Source of the DNA: Acidobacteriaceae bacterium
GTDB taxonomy: Bacteria > Acidobacteriota > Terriglobia > Terriglobales > Acidobacteriaceae
Length of the DNA: 5,953 bases
Reading direction: 5' to 3'
Assembly: GCA_003135315.1 (NCBI GenBank)
Contig: PLBD01000474.1
Location: 1-5,953 of the forward strand
Translations under genes and position numbers: made by a program
Shown: piece by piece, positions 1 to 5,225 of the stretch
Layout of the letters: each line of letters begins with the position of its first letter
Position numbering within the stretch: position 1 is the stretch's first letter
The notes under the pieces: generated by a model
What the model was told of the DNA's origin: nothing
Seen by the model: only the letters and a program-made list of their open reading frames with translations
The model's database searches: none

Positions 1-377
1 GCCTCTACGGCAAGCCGACCGTCAGAATGACCATTGCCACGCTCGCGGGTCTGTTATTCGCAACGGTGGTGAATTTTTCCGTCGGCAATCTGCTGTCCAT
101 CTACTCGCCAAAGAAATTTGATTATTCGACGTTTGGAAGGCAGCGGGCTTCCCAGATCACCGTGCTGATCAGCATGGGTGTTCAGATCCTGGTGGTGGTG
201 ACGGCAGGCGGCGCGTTCTGGATGGCGCGGCACTCCGGGAAGTCCTGGCTCTCGAATCTGGTCCTGCTGATGCTGGCGGTATGTTCGCTGGCGGCTTACA
301 CGGCCGTCCTGCGCCGCATAGACCGGGTGGCGCAGGGGCGCCAGGAAGCGTTGGCTGCTGAACTTTGCCGCGCCTAG
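1..377 (+). CDS. C-terminal part of a multi-span membrane protein, possibly an ABC-2-type permease
   Basis: The reading frame is open from the left edge (first full codon at position 3, CTC) to the TAG at 375-377, so this is the 3' end of a longer gene. The ATG at 27 is probably internal, because coding-like sequence (LYGKPTVR) continues upstream of it. The visible part has three hydrophobic stretches: around TIATLAGLLFATVVNFSVG, around ITVLISMGVQILVVVTAGGAF, and around LSNLVLLMLAVCSLAAYTAVL. They are separated by a polar loop with SIYSPKKFDYSTFGRQRAS and followed by a charged tail, RRIDRVAQGRQEALAAEL. The GNLLSIYSPKKFDYSTFGRQ loop resembles a stretch I associate with large ABC-2-type permease-like proteins of Acidobacteria, but no nucleotide-binding domain is visible, so the family name is a guess. 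That it is an integral membrane protein is well supported. It is convergent with the next gene. Confidence 0.6.
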   Translation, partial: LYGKPTVRMTIATLAGLLFATVVNFSVGNLLSIYSPKKFDYSTFGRQRASQITVLISMGVQILVVVTAGGAFWMARHSGKSWLSNLVLLMLAVCSLAAYTAVLRRIDRVAQGRQEALAAELCRA

Positions 378-400
378 GTTGCCCAGTCGGCGATGGGCGT

Positions 401-967
401 TTAGAACAACTCGATGCGGTTTGGATAGCGGGGCGCAGCCGACAGGGTCAGCTGGACTTCGCGCGTCTCATTTGGATCCAGGTTAAGCTGTTGCTGTCCC
501 AGCTCCATCCGCGGCCCTTCGATTTCAATTTTGTAGGCGCCGGGAGCCAGAGAGATCAGGAGCGGTGTCTTCCCAATCGGCTTGCCATCAATTCGCACCA
601 CGGCTTTCTCAGGCACAGATTTCAAACTGAGCTTGGCTGCATCCTTTCCGGCACGTTGCTCCAGCGCCCGCCGGTTCGCATCCTGGGGGCTGGTTCCTTT
701 GGCGGTCGCGCTACCCGGCTGCTTGGCGACCGGCCGCGCGGAAGCGGGCTGCTTAGCGGGGAACAGGGTGGAATTGTTACTGAGTCCGGCTAAGCCGCTG
801 CTGCCCGTCGCGATGTGACCATATTCCGTGGCTGCCTGGGCTGCGGCGAGGCAAGTCGAGAAGAGCATCAGCGCGATCACCATTGCCCAGGCTACAGGCG
901 CGCGTCTTACCCCAACCGAAACTGCGTAAGCGTCGGGAATCGATCGTGGACTGCGGGACATAGGCAT
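401..967 (-). CDS. Secreted or periplasmic PEGA-domain protein
   Basis: This is a 188-aa protein. The N-terminus is long and basic, followed by a hydrophobic core at residues 25-41 and a signal-peptidase-like AQA site near residue 45. The preceding FSTC is a poor lipobox, so a soluble exported protein is more likely than a lipoprotein. Residues 46-111 are a Ser/Ala/Pro/Gln-rich low-complexity linker. Residues about 112-176 form one PEGA-type repeat: KLSLKSVPEKAVVRIDGKPIG, then KTPLLISLAPGAYKIEIE, then a conserved-looking end with VQLTL. PEGA domains are small beta-rich modules found on surface or periplasmic proteins and beside Ser/Thr kinases, and their biochemical role is poorly defined. 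The ATG at 967 is chosen because AGAGG lies five bases upstream. An ATG two codons downstream is possible. The gene stands alone, with 162 bp to the upstream rsmE stop, and is convergent with the membrane gene to its left. Confidence 0.82.
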   Translation of the reverse strand: MPMSRSPRSIPDAYAVSVGVRRAPVAWAMVIALMLFSTCLAAAQAATEYGHIATGSSGLAGLSNNSTLFPAKQPASARPVAKQPGSATAKGTSPQDANRRALEQRAGKDAAKLSLKSVPEKAVVRIDGKPIGKTPLLISLAPGAYKIEIEGPRMELGQQQLNLDPNETREVQLTLSAAPRYPNRIELF

Positions 968-990
968 GAACCTCTGGGTTAATGTAGCAC

Positions 991-1017
991 AAAGGGTACT
1001 AATCGGGTAACCACTTT
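991..1017. promoter_or_regulatory. Imperfect dyad upstream of the PEGA gene
   Basis: Arms AAAGGGT (991-997) and ACCACTTT (1010-1017) are complementary apart from a one-base bulge. The same stretch contains repeated GGGTA words at 994 and 1005, 11 bp apart (about one helical turn), and a GGGTTA at 976. It lies 24-50 bp upstream of the PEGA start codon, where a promoter or operator is expected. No good -35/-10 pair is visible; TACATT (minus strand, 986-981) is the best -10 candidate. A binding site is inference only. Confidence 0.3.
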
Positions 1018-1129
1018 TAGGGCAAAGCTTGCTTTTCCCTGACCCCTACGCTTACGGACAGCGCTTGGCGATCCCGCGCGCGCCCGACAATGTTTGGAAG
1101 CTGCAGACAGGCTGCGCCAATGAGCGCCG

Positions 1130-1879
1130 TTAGGTAGCCGCTCTTGCGATCGACACGGCCGCGATGGCGGCAGTTTCGGCGCGGAGAATGGTGTCGCCCA
1201 ACGAGGCTGAGATCCATTGTGCAGTTGCGAAACTGTGCAACTCGTCCTCCGTCCAGCCGCCTTCTGGACCTACGGCAAGTGCGACGGACTGCAGTTTGCC
1301 TTGCGCGTGCAGGATGTCCGCAAGCGATGCCTCGCATTCGGTTTCGTCGAGCACAATACGGAGAGCAGCGCCGGCGTCTTCGTCCTGATGTGGCGCCCGG
1401 GAGAACATGGGGAGCTTCAGAGCTTCGCTCAGCTTAACGGGCGCTGCGATCTGAGGGGGAGCGGCGCGGCGCGACTGCTCCGAAGCTTCGCGTGCGATTC
1501 GCCGCCAGCGTTCCGCGCGCTTTTCGGCGGCAGCGGCAAGGTGTTTCTCGGTGCGGCGCGCGATAACCGGAACAATATTGGCGACGTTCAGTTCGGTGCA
1601 CTTCTCGATTGCCCACTCCATGCGATCGAACTTGAAGACAGCCAGCAGCAGTGTAATCGGAGCAGATGAGCTGGCGGCGACTTCTTCGCCGAGTGCGAAC
1701 TCCACGCGGTCATCGTCCACGCTGGTGACAGTTGCGCGCCGCACCTGATCTCCGCACGCGACTTCGAACTCCTGTCCCACCCGGGCGCGCAACGTTCGCG
1801 CCAGGTGCGCGGCATGCGGCCCGGCCAGGGCTGCGCGCTCCGAAGAAAATTCGTCGGCGATCCAGCGGCGGCGGGTCAT
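1130..1879 (-). CDS. rsmE: 16S rRNA (uracil(1498)-N3)-methyltransferase RsmE
   Basis: The product is 249 aa, the usual length for RsmE. This SPOUT-class enzyme uses S-adenosylmethionine to methylate N3 of U1498 in helix 44 of 16S rRNA, near the decoding centre of the 30S subunit. The N-terminal PUA-like domain (about 1-70) begins with the typical RRRWIADEF. The SPOUT domain (about 75-249) carries the family signatures KFDRMEWAIEKCTELNV (83-99), RWRRIAREASEQSRR (124-138), GPEGGWTEDE (204-213) and LGDTILRAETA (227-237). The last two build the trefoil-knot cofactor pocket. The ATG at 1879 overlaps the stop of the upstream 127-aa membrane gene as ATGA. No clear Shine-Dalgarno sequence precedes it, so translation probably depends on coupling. 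No feature is missing. The gene ends in TAA at 1132-1130, with no strong terminator after it. Confidence 0.95.
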   Translation of the reverse strand: MTRRRWIADEFSSERAALAGPHAAHLARTLRARVGQEFEVACGDQVRRATVTSVDDDRVEFALGEEVAASSSAPITLLLAVFKFDRMEWAIEKCTELNVANIVPVIARRTEKHLAAAAEKRAERWRRIAREASEQSRRAAPPQIAAPVKLSEALKLPMFSRAPHQDEDAGAALRIVLDETECEASLADILHAQGKLQSVALAVGPEGGWTEDELHSFATAQWISASLGDTILRAETAAIAAVSIARAAT

Positions 1880-2259
1880 CGGGTGAAGAGTAACAGAACC
1901 GTGGCAATGGCGATGGAGGCATAGACGCCGCCGAACCAGCGGTTCTGCGTGGCCAGGACGTCCTCGCCGGAGGCACGGCTGTTGAACAGTGATTCCAACG
2001 CGGAGAGCATGACCAGCAGCAGGAGGATGATAATCCAGCGCGCCTGGCGCGCCTGAGCGTGCAACAAGAAGGGAATGCCGAGCAGTGCCAGGCCAAAATA
2101 TATGAAGCCGGTAATACGAGAGCGTCTGCGCCGCTTGGGATCCTGATAGCGCGCCATAACGATGCGGGCGAGCTCACGCGGTTTGCCCAGACGCGCAGCC
2201 GCGGGCAGCGCGGTCACGACCAGGAGAAACCAGGCGTAGATGCGGAGGGTCTTGTCCAA
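1876..2259 (-). CDS. Small four-span membrane protein upstream of rsmE, function unknown
   Basis: I do not recognise the family of this 127-aa protein. Hydrophobic segments lie at about 6-22, 50-67, 75-92 and 109-125, with a strongly basic patch KRRRRSR at 42-48 that should be cytoplasmic by the positive-inside rule. The start chosen is TTG at 2259-2257. There is no in-frame ATG before residue 35, and the frame is closed by TAA at 2289-2287. A CTG at 2283 is the only other candidate, so the exact start is uncertain. GGAA about 13 bases upstream is a weak ribosome-binding signal. The stop overlaps the rsmE start as ATGA, so the two genes are co-transcribed and translationally coupled. Nothing in the sequence links the membrane protein to rRNA methylation. 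Confidence 0.75.
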   Translation of the reverse strand: MDKTLRIYAWFLLVVTALPAAARLGKPRELARIVMARYQDPKRRRRSRITGFIYFGLALLGIPFLLHAQARQARWIIILLLLVMLSALESLFNSRASGEDVLATQNRWFGGVYASIAIATVLLLFTR

Positions 2260-2262
2260 AAT

Positions 2263-2275
2263 GGAATTGTATTCC
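2263..2275. promoter_or_regulatory. Short inverted repeat just upstream of the TTG start
   Basis: GGAAT-TGT-ATTCC is a perfect 5-bp inverted repeat with a 3-bp spacer, beginning 3 bp upstream of the TTG start codon of the 127-aa membrane gene. On the minus strand it contains TACAAT, which resembles a -10 box. If that were a real -10, transcription would start almost at the start codon, giving a nearly leaderless message. No matching -35 is visible. An operator or promoter role is speculative. Confidence 0.25.
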
Positions 2276-2359
2276 GGCGGCAGGGATTAGTTGGAATCGT
2301 AGCCAGTATCTGTAGGCGGGCAATCCCAGCCGGCTTTCCTTGGGCGGGGTTCTCTTTGC

Positions 2360-2389
2360 TGGCCACTGGCCACTAACCACTTGGCCACT
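2360..2389. repeat. Heptamer tandem repeat (TGGCCAC) in an intergenic gap
   Basis: Units of 7 bp follow one another: TGGCCAC (2360-2366), TGGCCAC (2367-2373), TAACCAC (2374-2380), a single T, then TGGCCAC (2382-2388). TGGCCA is itself palindromic, so the array can also fold. It sits 6 bp beyond the stop of the 60-aa membrane gene, in the 135-bp gap before the next minus-strand unit. The rest of the gap (2260-2359) shows no gene. Confidence 0.7.
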
Positions 2390-2394
2390 GCTGT

Positions 2395-2577
2395 TTAGTG
2401 CTTGATCGCCCACATCACCCAGGCGGCTAGCAATACGCCGCCAATGAACAGCGCAAAGCAATATGCGCCATAGCGCAACATATCACGGGGGGTGTTGCGT
2501 TGGGAGATGCCAAACACGGTGGACGCGCAAAGCGCGAAGAGCAAGGCGGCATTGAAGTGAGAAAGTTCGAGGGTCAT
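2395..2577 (-). CDS. 60-aa two-span membrane protein, last gene of the M24 peptidase operon
   Basis: This is a short hydrophobic protein with membrane segments at about 7-24 and 38-57, joined by a polar basic loop (SQRNTPRDMLRYG, residues 25-37). The arginines in the loop suggest both termini face outward. The ATG at 2577 overlaps the stop of the upstream DUF6677-like gene as ATGA, and the frame ends in TAA at 2397-2395. Translational coupling and an intact, membrane-like composition argue that this is a real gene despite its length. I recognise no family and propose no function. A partnership with the upstream membrane protein is plausible from position only. Confidence 0.72.
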   Translation of the reverse strand: MTLELSHFNAALLFALCASTVFGISQRNTPRDMLRYGAYCFALFIGGVLLAAWVMWAIKH

Positions 2578-2999
2578 TGTTTCTTGCCGATCGCGATGTG
2601 GTGGGCGTCAACGGCGGCGATAATGTTCAGCAGTCCCGCCACTACGATGTACTTGGTGCCGTAGTCGGCCACGGCGCGATGAATGTTACCGCCGCCCCAA
2701 TCCATCATGCGGGCCACAAAGTACAGCGCGCCCGCGCCGATGTCGCCGATGAATCCCAGGATGTCGAGCAGGTCGCCGGTATTAAACGAATACACCTTAC
2801 CCTGCATGGCCAGCCCGGCGAAGAACATGGTGAAGATTGCCGCCATCAGCAGCAGGCCGCGAATCCAGCGCCGTTGAATAAAGTGTCCGAGCCCGGGCAG
2901 AAACCATCCCGCAATCGGCGCGATGATTGCCATGGAATTCGTCTGCGTCTGCGCCGCTTTGGCATTGCGCGACAGGGTTGCATTTTGCGGGTTCGCCAT
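2574..2999 (-). CDS. DUF6677-like four-span membrane protein
   Basis: This is a 141-aa protein. A polar N-terminal tail (1-22) is followed by hydrophobic segments at about 24-42, 47-65, 79-96 and 113-132. The motif WFLPGLGHFIQRRWIRGLLL (32-51) is the proline-glycine turn with a basic loop seen in small TM2/DUF6677-type membrane proteins. The C-terminal stretch DYGTKYIVVAGLLNIIAAVD (112-131) also fits my memory of DUF6677 members from Acidobacteria. The family name is moderately confident and its function is unknown. The ATG at 2999 shares one base with the stop of the M24 peptidase gene (TGATG), and its own stop overlaps the next gene (ATGA), so it is the middle member of a three-gene coupled operon. 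Confidence 0.82.
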   Translation of the reverse strand: MANPQNATLSRNAKAAQTQTNSMAIIAPIAGWFLPGLGHFIQRRWIRGLLLMAAIFTMFFAGLAMQGKVYSFNTGDLLDILGFIGDIGAGALYFVARMMDWGGGNIHRAVADYGTKYIVVAGLLNIIAAVDAHHIAIGKKQ

Positions 3000-4165
3000 C
3001 AGATAAGCACCAACTCGTTCTGTATCCGTCCGGTCACTTCGCCCTTGCCGTTGCGCGTCATCATGTTGATCTCACTGCGCACTCCGAACTCCGGCAGGTA
3101 AATGCCCGGCTCGACCGAGAAGCAGGTGTTGGGCAGGATCTCGCGATCGTCCTTGGTCTCAAGATTATCAAGATTCGCGCCGTTGCCGTGGATGTCGCTG
3201 GTGATGGAGTGACCAGTGCGATGGATGAAATACCTGCCCCAACCTTTGCCGTCGATGAACTCGCGCACCGCCTTGTCCACTTCCCAGCCGCAGACCTTGC
3301 GCTTGGCGTCAAACGCCTGCTGCACCGTTTGGATGCCTACATCGCGTGCGCCGCGAACAACGTCGAAGACCTCGCGCTGCTTGTCGCTGGGCGTGCCCAC
3401 CACGCCCGTCCAGGTGATGTCGTAATAGACCGAGTCTTCGGGTTTCGCGCACTTGGCCCAGATGTCGAGCAGCACGAAATCGCCCTGCTTGATCGGCGCC
3501 GACGTAGCCGAAGTCGGCTCGTAGTGTGGATCGCCGCTGTGCGCGTTGACGCTCACGTTTGGAGGATCGCACGTCTCCAGGCCTTCGCGCTGGAACGCTT
3601 CCATGATCCACTGCTGCATCTCAAATTCGTGCGTGCCGCCATTGCGGGCTCGGCGTCCGACTTCCTGGAAGAACGCTGCAGTGATTTTGTCCACGGCATC
3701 GCGCGCTTTGAAGTGCGATGCCATTTGCGCTTCCGTCAGGGTCGCTTCGAAACGCGCCACCAGGTTCGCCGAGCTGACAATCTCCTTGCCGAAGCTGCGG
3801 ATCAGCTCCAGCGTGCCCGCGTCCACCAGCGAGATGTATGGGATCTGGTTGTTGGGCGAGTACTGCATGGTGACCTTGTGGTAAGGCTTGAGCATGGCTT
3901 CGAGGTTCTGCCAAAGCTCCTGCCACGCCGAGTACTCCATCTTGCTGCCGGGCAGCGAATCGAGGTGATGGCTCTCGATGCGATGCACCAGCTTCACGGG
4001 CTCACCGCTGGCCGGAATTAGGTAAAACCAGCGGCGCGTCACCAGCATGTTGGCCGGCAAGCCGAGCACGCGGTACGCAATGGGATCGCGATGATGATGA
4101 TCGTAGAACAGCCAGCACTCGTGGCCGCCATCGCGCAGCGCAGCTTGAATTTCGGGTAGATTCAT
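2999..4165 (-). CDS. M24-family metallopeptidase (creatinase / Xaa-Pro aminopeptidase type)
   Basis: The protein has 388 residues from the ATG at 4165. A creatinase-type N-terminal domain (about 1-135, with WLFYDHHHRDPIAYRVLGL at 18-36) precedes a pita-bread catalytic domain (about 140-388). The five expected ligands of the dinuclear metal site are visible: D234 (LLDIWAK), D249 (VYYDITW), H319 (HRTGHSI), E352 (SVEPGIYLPEF) and E365 (GVRSEINM). All catalytic ligands are therefore intact. Such enzymes typically cleave an N-terminal residue preceding proline, or Xaa-Pro dipeptides, in the cytoplasm; exact specificity cannot be read here. There is no signal peptide. In-frame starts also exist at 4177 (ATG) and 4195 (GTG). 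None has a good ribosome-binding site. I prefer 4165 because MNLPEIQAAL matches where relatives usually begin, and because the GTG abuts a short tandem repeat. The stop overlaps the downstream membrane gene by one base. Confidence 0.9.
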   Translation of the reverse strand: MNLPEIQAALRDGGHECWLFYDHHHRDPIAYRVLGLPANMLVTRRWFYLIPASGEPVKLVHRIESHHLDSLPGSKMEYSAWQELWQNLEAMLKPYHKVTMQYSPNNQIPYISLVDAGTLELIRSFGKEIVSSANLVARFEATLTEAQMASHFKARDAVDKITAAFFQEVGRRARNGGTHEFEMQQWIMEAFQREGLETCDPPNVSVNAHSGDPHYEPTSATSAPIKQGDFVLLDIWAKCAKPEDSVYYDITWTGVVGTPSDKQREVFDVVRGARDVGIQTVQQAFDAKRKVCGWEVDKAVREFIDGKGWGRYFIHRTGHSITSDIHGNGANLDNLETKDDREILPNTCFSVEPGIYLPEFGVRSEINMMTRNGKGEVTGRIQNELVLI

Positions 4166-4199
4166 TGCGTGAACCATTGTAAACGAGAGAGGCACTCAC

Positions 4200-4226
4200 C
4201 ACGGAAGCACGGAGATCACAGAGAAA
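4200..4226. repeat. CACGGA-type short tandem repeat
   Basis: CACGGA at 4200-4205 and at 4208-4213, then CACAGA at 4217-4222, recur every 8-9 bp and are followed by GAAA. This is the pattern of a low-complexity intergenic repeat (CACGGAGA units of about 9 bp) that I recall from many environmental bacterial genomes. It lies immediately upstream of the M24 peptidase gene, inside its likely leader or promoter region. Confidence 0.6.
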
Positions 4227-4259
4227 GCGCTTACGAATCGGCCAGCGCGCCCTAAAACA

Positions 4260-4300
4260 CGGGGTGCCCCGTTCTAGCCTGCTTTTGGCTAGGGCGGGGC
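4260..4300. repeat. REP-like palindromic element (long hairpin)
   Basis: The 14-base arm GCCCCGTTCTAGCC (4266-4279) pairs over its full length with GGCTAGGGCGGGGC (4287-4300) around the 7-base loop TGCTTTT. In plus-strand RNA the two non-Watson-Crick positions are G-U wobbles; in minus-strand RNA they become A-C mismatches. An extra CGGGG (4260-4264) can compete for the CCCCG segment. The element begins 3 bp after the stop of the AlkD-like gene. It lacks an adjacent U-run in either direction, so it is more like an interspersed REP-type palindrome than a classic terminator, although it could protect or end the minus-strand message. Confidence 0.65.
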
Positions 4301-4303
4301 ATT

Positions 4304-5047
4304 TCAGGCCGTCCTTGCCGACCTCGATCTCTTCCCTAGCACTCTCTCCCGCGTCACCGCCGGTAGTGTCTCGCATGCAGTCCGCAGCACCAGTCGCGGG
4401 GCACGCTCGCGAATGGTCATCAGATAGTCAACGGTTTGCTGCGGATTGGCTTTGGCCGCCTCGCGCAGCAGCCAGCCCAGTCCCTTTTGCACCATGTCGT
4501 CGTCGCTGGGCAGCAGCATTTCGGTGATGCGCTGAATTTGCTCGAAGTTCTTGTGCTGGCGCGTGCTATGGATCATGCTGACGGCGGCGGCGCGTTGATG
4601 CCAGTGCTTCTTCGACTTCGCCCAGCGCGGCGGGCGAGTCAACAACGAAGCGTCGGCGGCGATTATCGGCCCGATCAGAAAATGCACCAGCCCATCGTGA
4701 TCGGCCCAGGAACTAACGCGGTCCAACCAGCTCTCGAAGACCTTAAACTCCGGCTTGCCGAAATCGCTGACAATCCCCTGCAGCATCACCACCGCGAACA
4801 CTTTCTCTTCGAGGACGTTGCCGCGAAACAGCTTGTCCGCCACCTGCACTAGGTACGGGATATCGTGTTCCGCGAGGATCGTACGCCGAAAGCGGACCGC
4901 GACCTTGCGCAACTCGTGCGTATACCAGCCGCGCGACTTAACTTCATGTTTGAAGAAGCGCTGCACTTCTTCGGTGTGCGGCGCGGAAGCACCATCCGCC
5001 AGAACGCGGCGAATGTGAGCGGCGATATAGTTTGGACTTTTCTTCAT
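4304..5047 (-). CDS. DNA alkylation repair protein (AlkD-like, HEAT-repeat glycosylase family)
   Basis: This 247-aa, mostly helical protein matches the AlkD/AlkC HEAT-like repeat family, which removes N3- and N7-alkylated purines from DNA without flipping the base. Landmarks are FFKHEVKSRGWYTHELRKVA (31-50), SSWADHDGLV (112-121), KKHWHQRAAAVSMI (146-159) and DMVQKGLGWLLREAAK (184-199). The residues W114, D118 and W192 line up, at a constant offset of five, with the catalytic-site W109, D113 and W187 I recall for Bacillus cereus AlkD, so the active site looks intact. The ATG at 5047 is preceded by GAGA about eight bases upstream, a weak ribosome-binding site. The C-terminus ends in a basic tail (GKRSRSARTA), and the stop at 4306-4304 directly abuts the REP-like palindrome. 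The gene is divergent from dnaE. Nothing visible shows alkylation-dependent control. Confidence 0.87.
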   Translation of the reverse strand: MKKSPNYIAAHIRRVLADGASAPHTEEVQRFFKHEVKSRGWYTHELRKVAVRFRRTILAEHDIPYLVQVADKLFRGNVLEEKVFAVVMLQGIVSDFGKPEFKVFESWLDRVSSWADHDGLVHFLIGPIIAADASLLTRPPRWAKSKKHWHQRAAAVSMIHSTRQHKNFEQIQRITEMLLPSDDDMVQKGLGWLLREAAKANPQQTVDYLMTIRERAPRLVLRTACETLPAVTRERVLGKRSRSARTA

Positions 5048-5118
5048 AGAAAGGTCTCGGTTCTTGCCCTTCGCATGATTGGATTCCGGCGCTCAAACCG
5101 GCTGCGCCGAAATGCTGC

Positions 5119-5130
5119 TGGCTGCAGCCA
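5119..5130. promoter_or_regulatory. Perfect 12-bp palindrome between divergent alkD-like gene and dnaE
   Basis: TGGCTGCAGCCA is a perfect 12-bp palindrome located 72 bp upstream of the AlkD-like start and about 95 bp upstream of dnaE. Its place in a divergent promoter region makes a protein-binding site possible, but a palindrome of this length can also occur by chance in G+C-rich DNA. Confidence 0.25.
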
Positions 5131-5187
5131 AAGAAATTCTGCGGCATCTTATCATTTAAGTCCCAGATTTCCACAACAGCTCACGCA

Positions 5188-5193
5188 TACAAT
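5188..5193 (+). promoter_or_regulatory. Possible -10 box of dnaE
   Basis: TACAAT matches the bacterial -10 consensus at five of six positions and lies 32 bp upstream of the dnaE ATG, a sensible distance. No convincing -35 hexamer is found 16-18 bp further upstream, so this is only a candidate. Confidence 0.3.
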
Positions 5194-5225
5194 CGAAAGA
5201 AACCAACAAGGGTCTTGGGCGGGTA

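Noticed and set aside
381..398. GCCCA/TGGGC hairpin between the convergent genes, considered as a bidirectional terminator
   Set aside because: The stem is only 5 bp with an 8-base loop and no U-run on either side; too weak to call.
365..793. Plus-strand open frame of 142 codons opposite the PEGA gene
   Set aside because: The minus-strand frame has a signal peptide, a PEGA domain and a ribosome-binding site; this one overlaps it and the preceding stop and has no recognisable features.
1020..1039. GGGCAAAG...CTTTTCCC hairpin after rsmE, considered as an intrinsic terminator
   Set aside because: The stem has one mismatch, a 4-base loop and no clear U-run following it on the minus strand; it is also 90 bp from the stop codon.
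2577..3101. Plus-strand open frame of 174 codons opposite the DUF6677-like gene
   Set aside because: It is antisense to a coupled operon gene with clear membrane segments, and its own composition is not protein-like.
2927..4021. Long open frame on the plus strand (364 codons) opposite the M24 peptidase gene
   Set aside because: It is antisense to a gene with all M24 catalytic motifs, and its translation shows no family-like motifs. It reflects G+C-rich codon bias on the opposite strand.
4166..4195. N-terminal extension of the M24 peptidase to the GTG at 4195
   Set aside because: It adds ten residues (PLSFTMVHA region) with no family match, lacks a properly spaced ribosome-binding site and borders a tandem repeat.
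4944..5174. Minus-strand frame of 76 codons spanning the 5' end of the AlkD-like gene
   Set aside because: It overlaps the AlkD-like coding region in another frame and matches no family I know.
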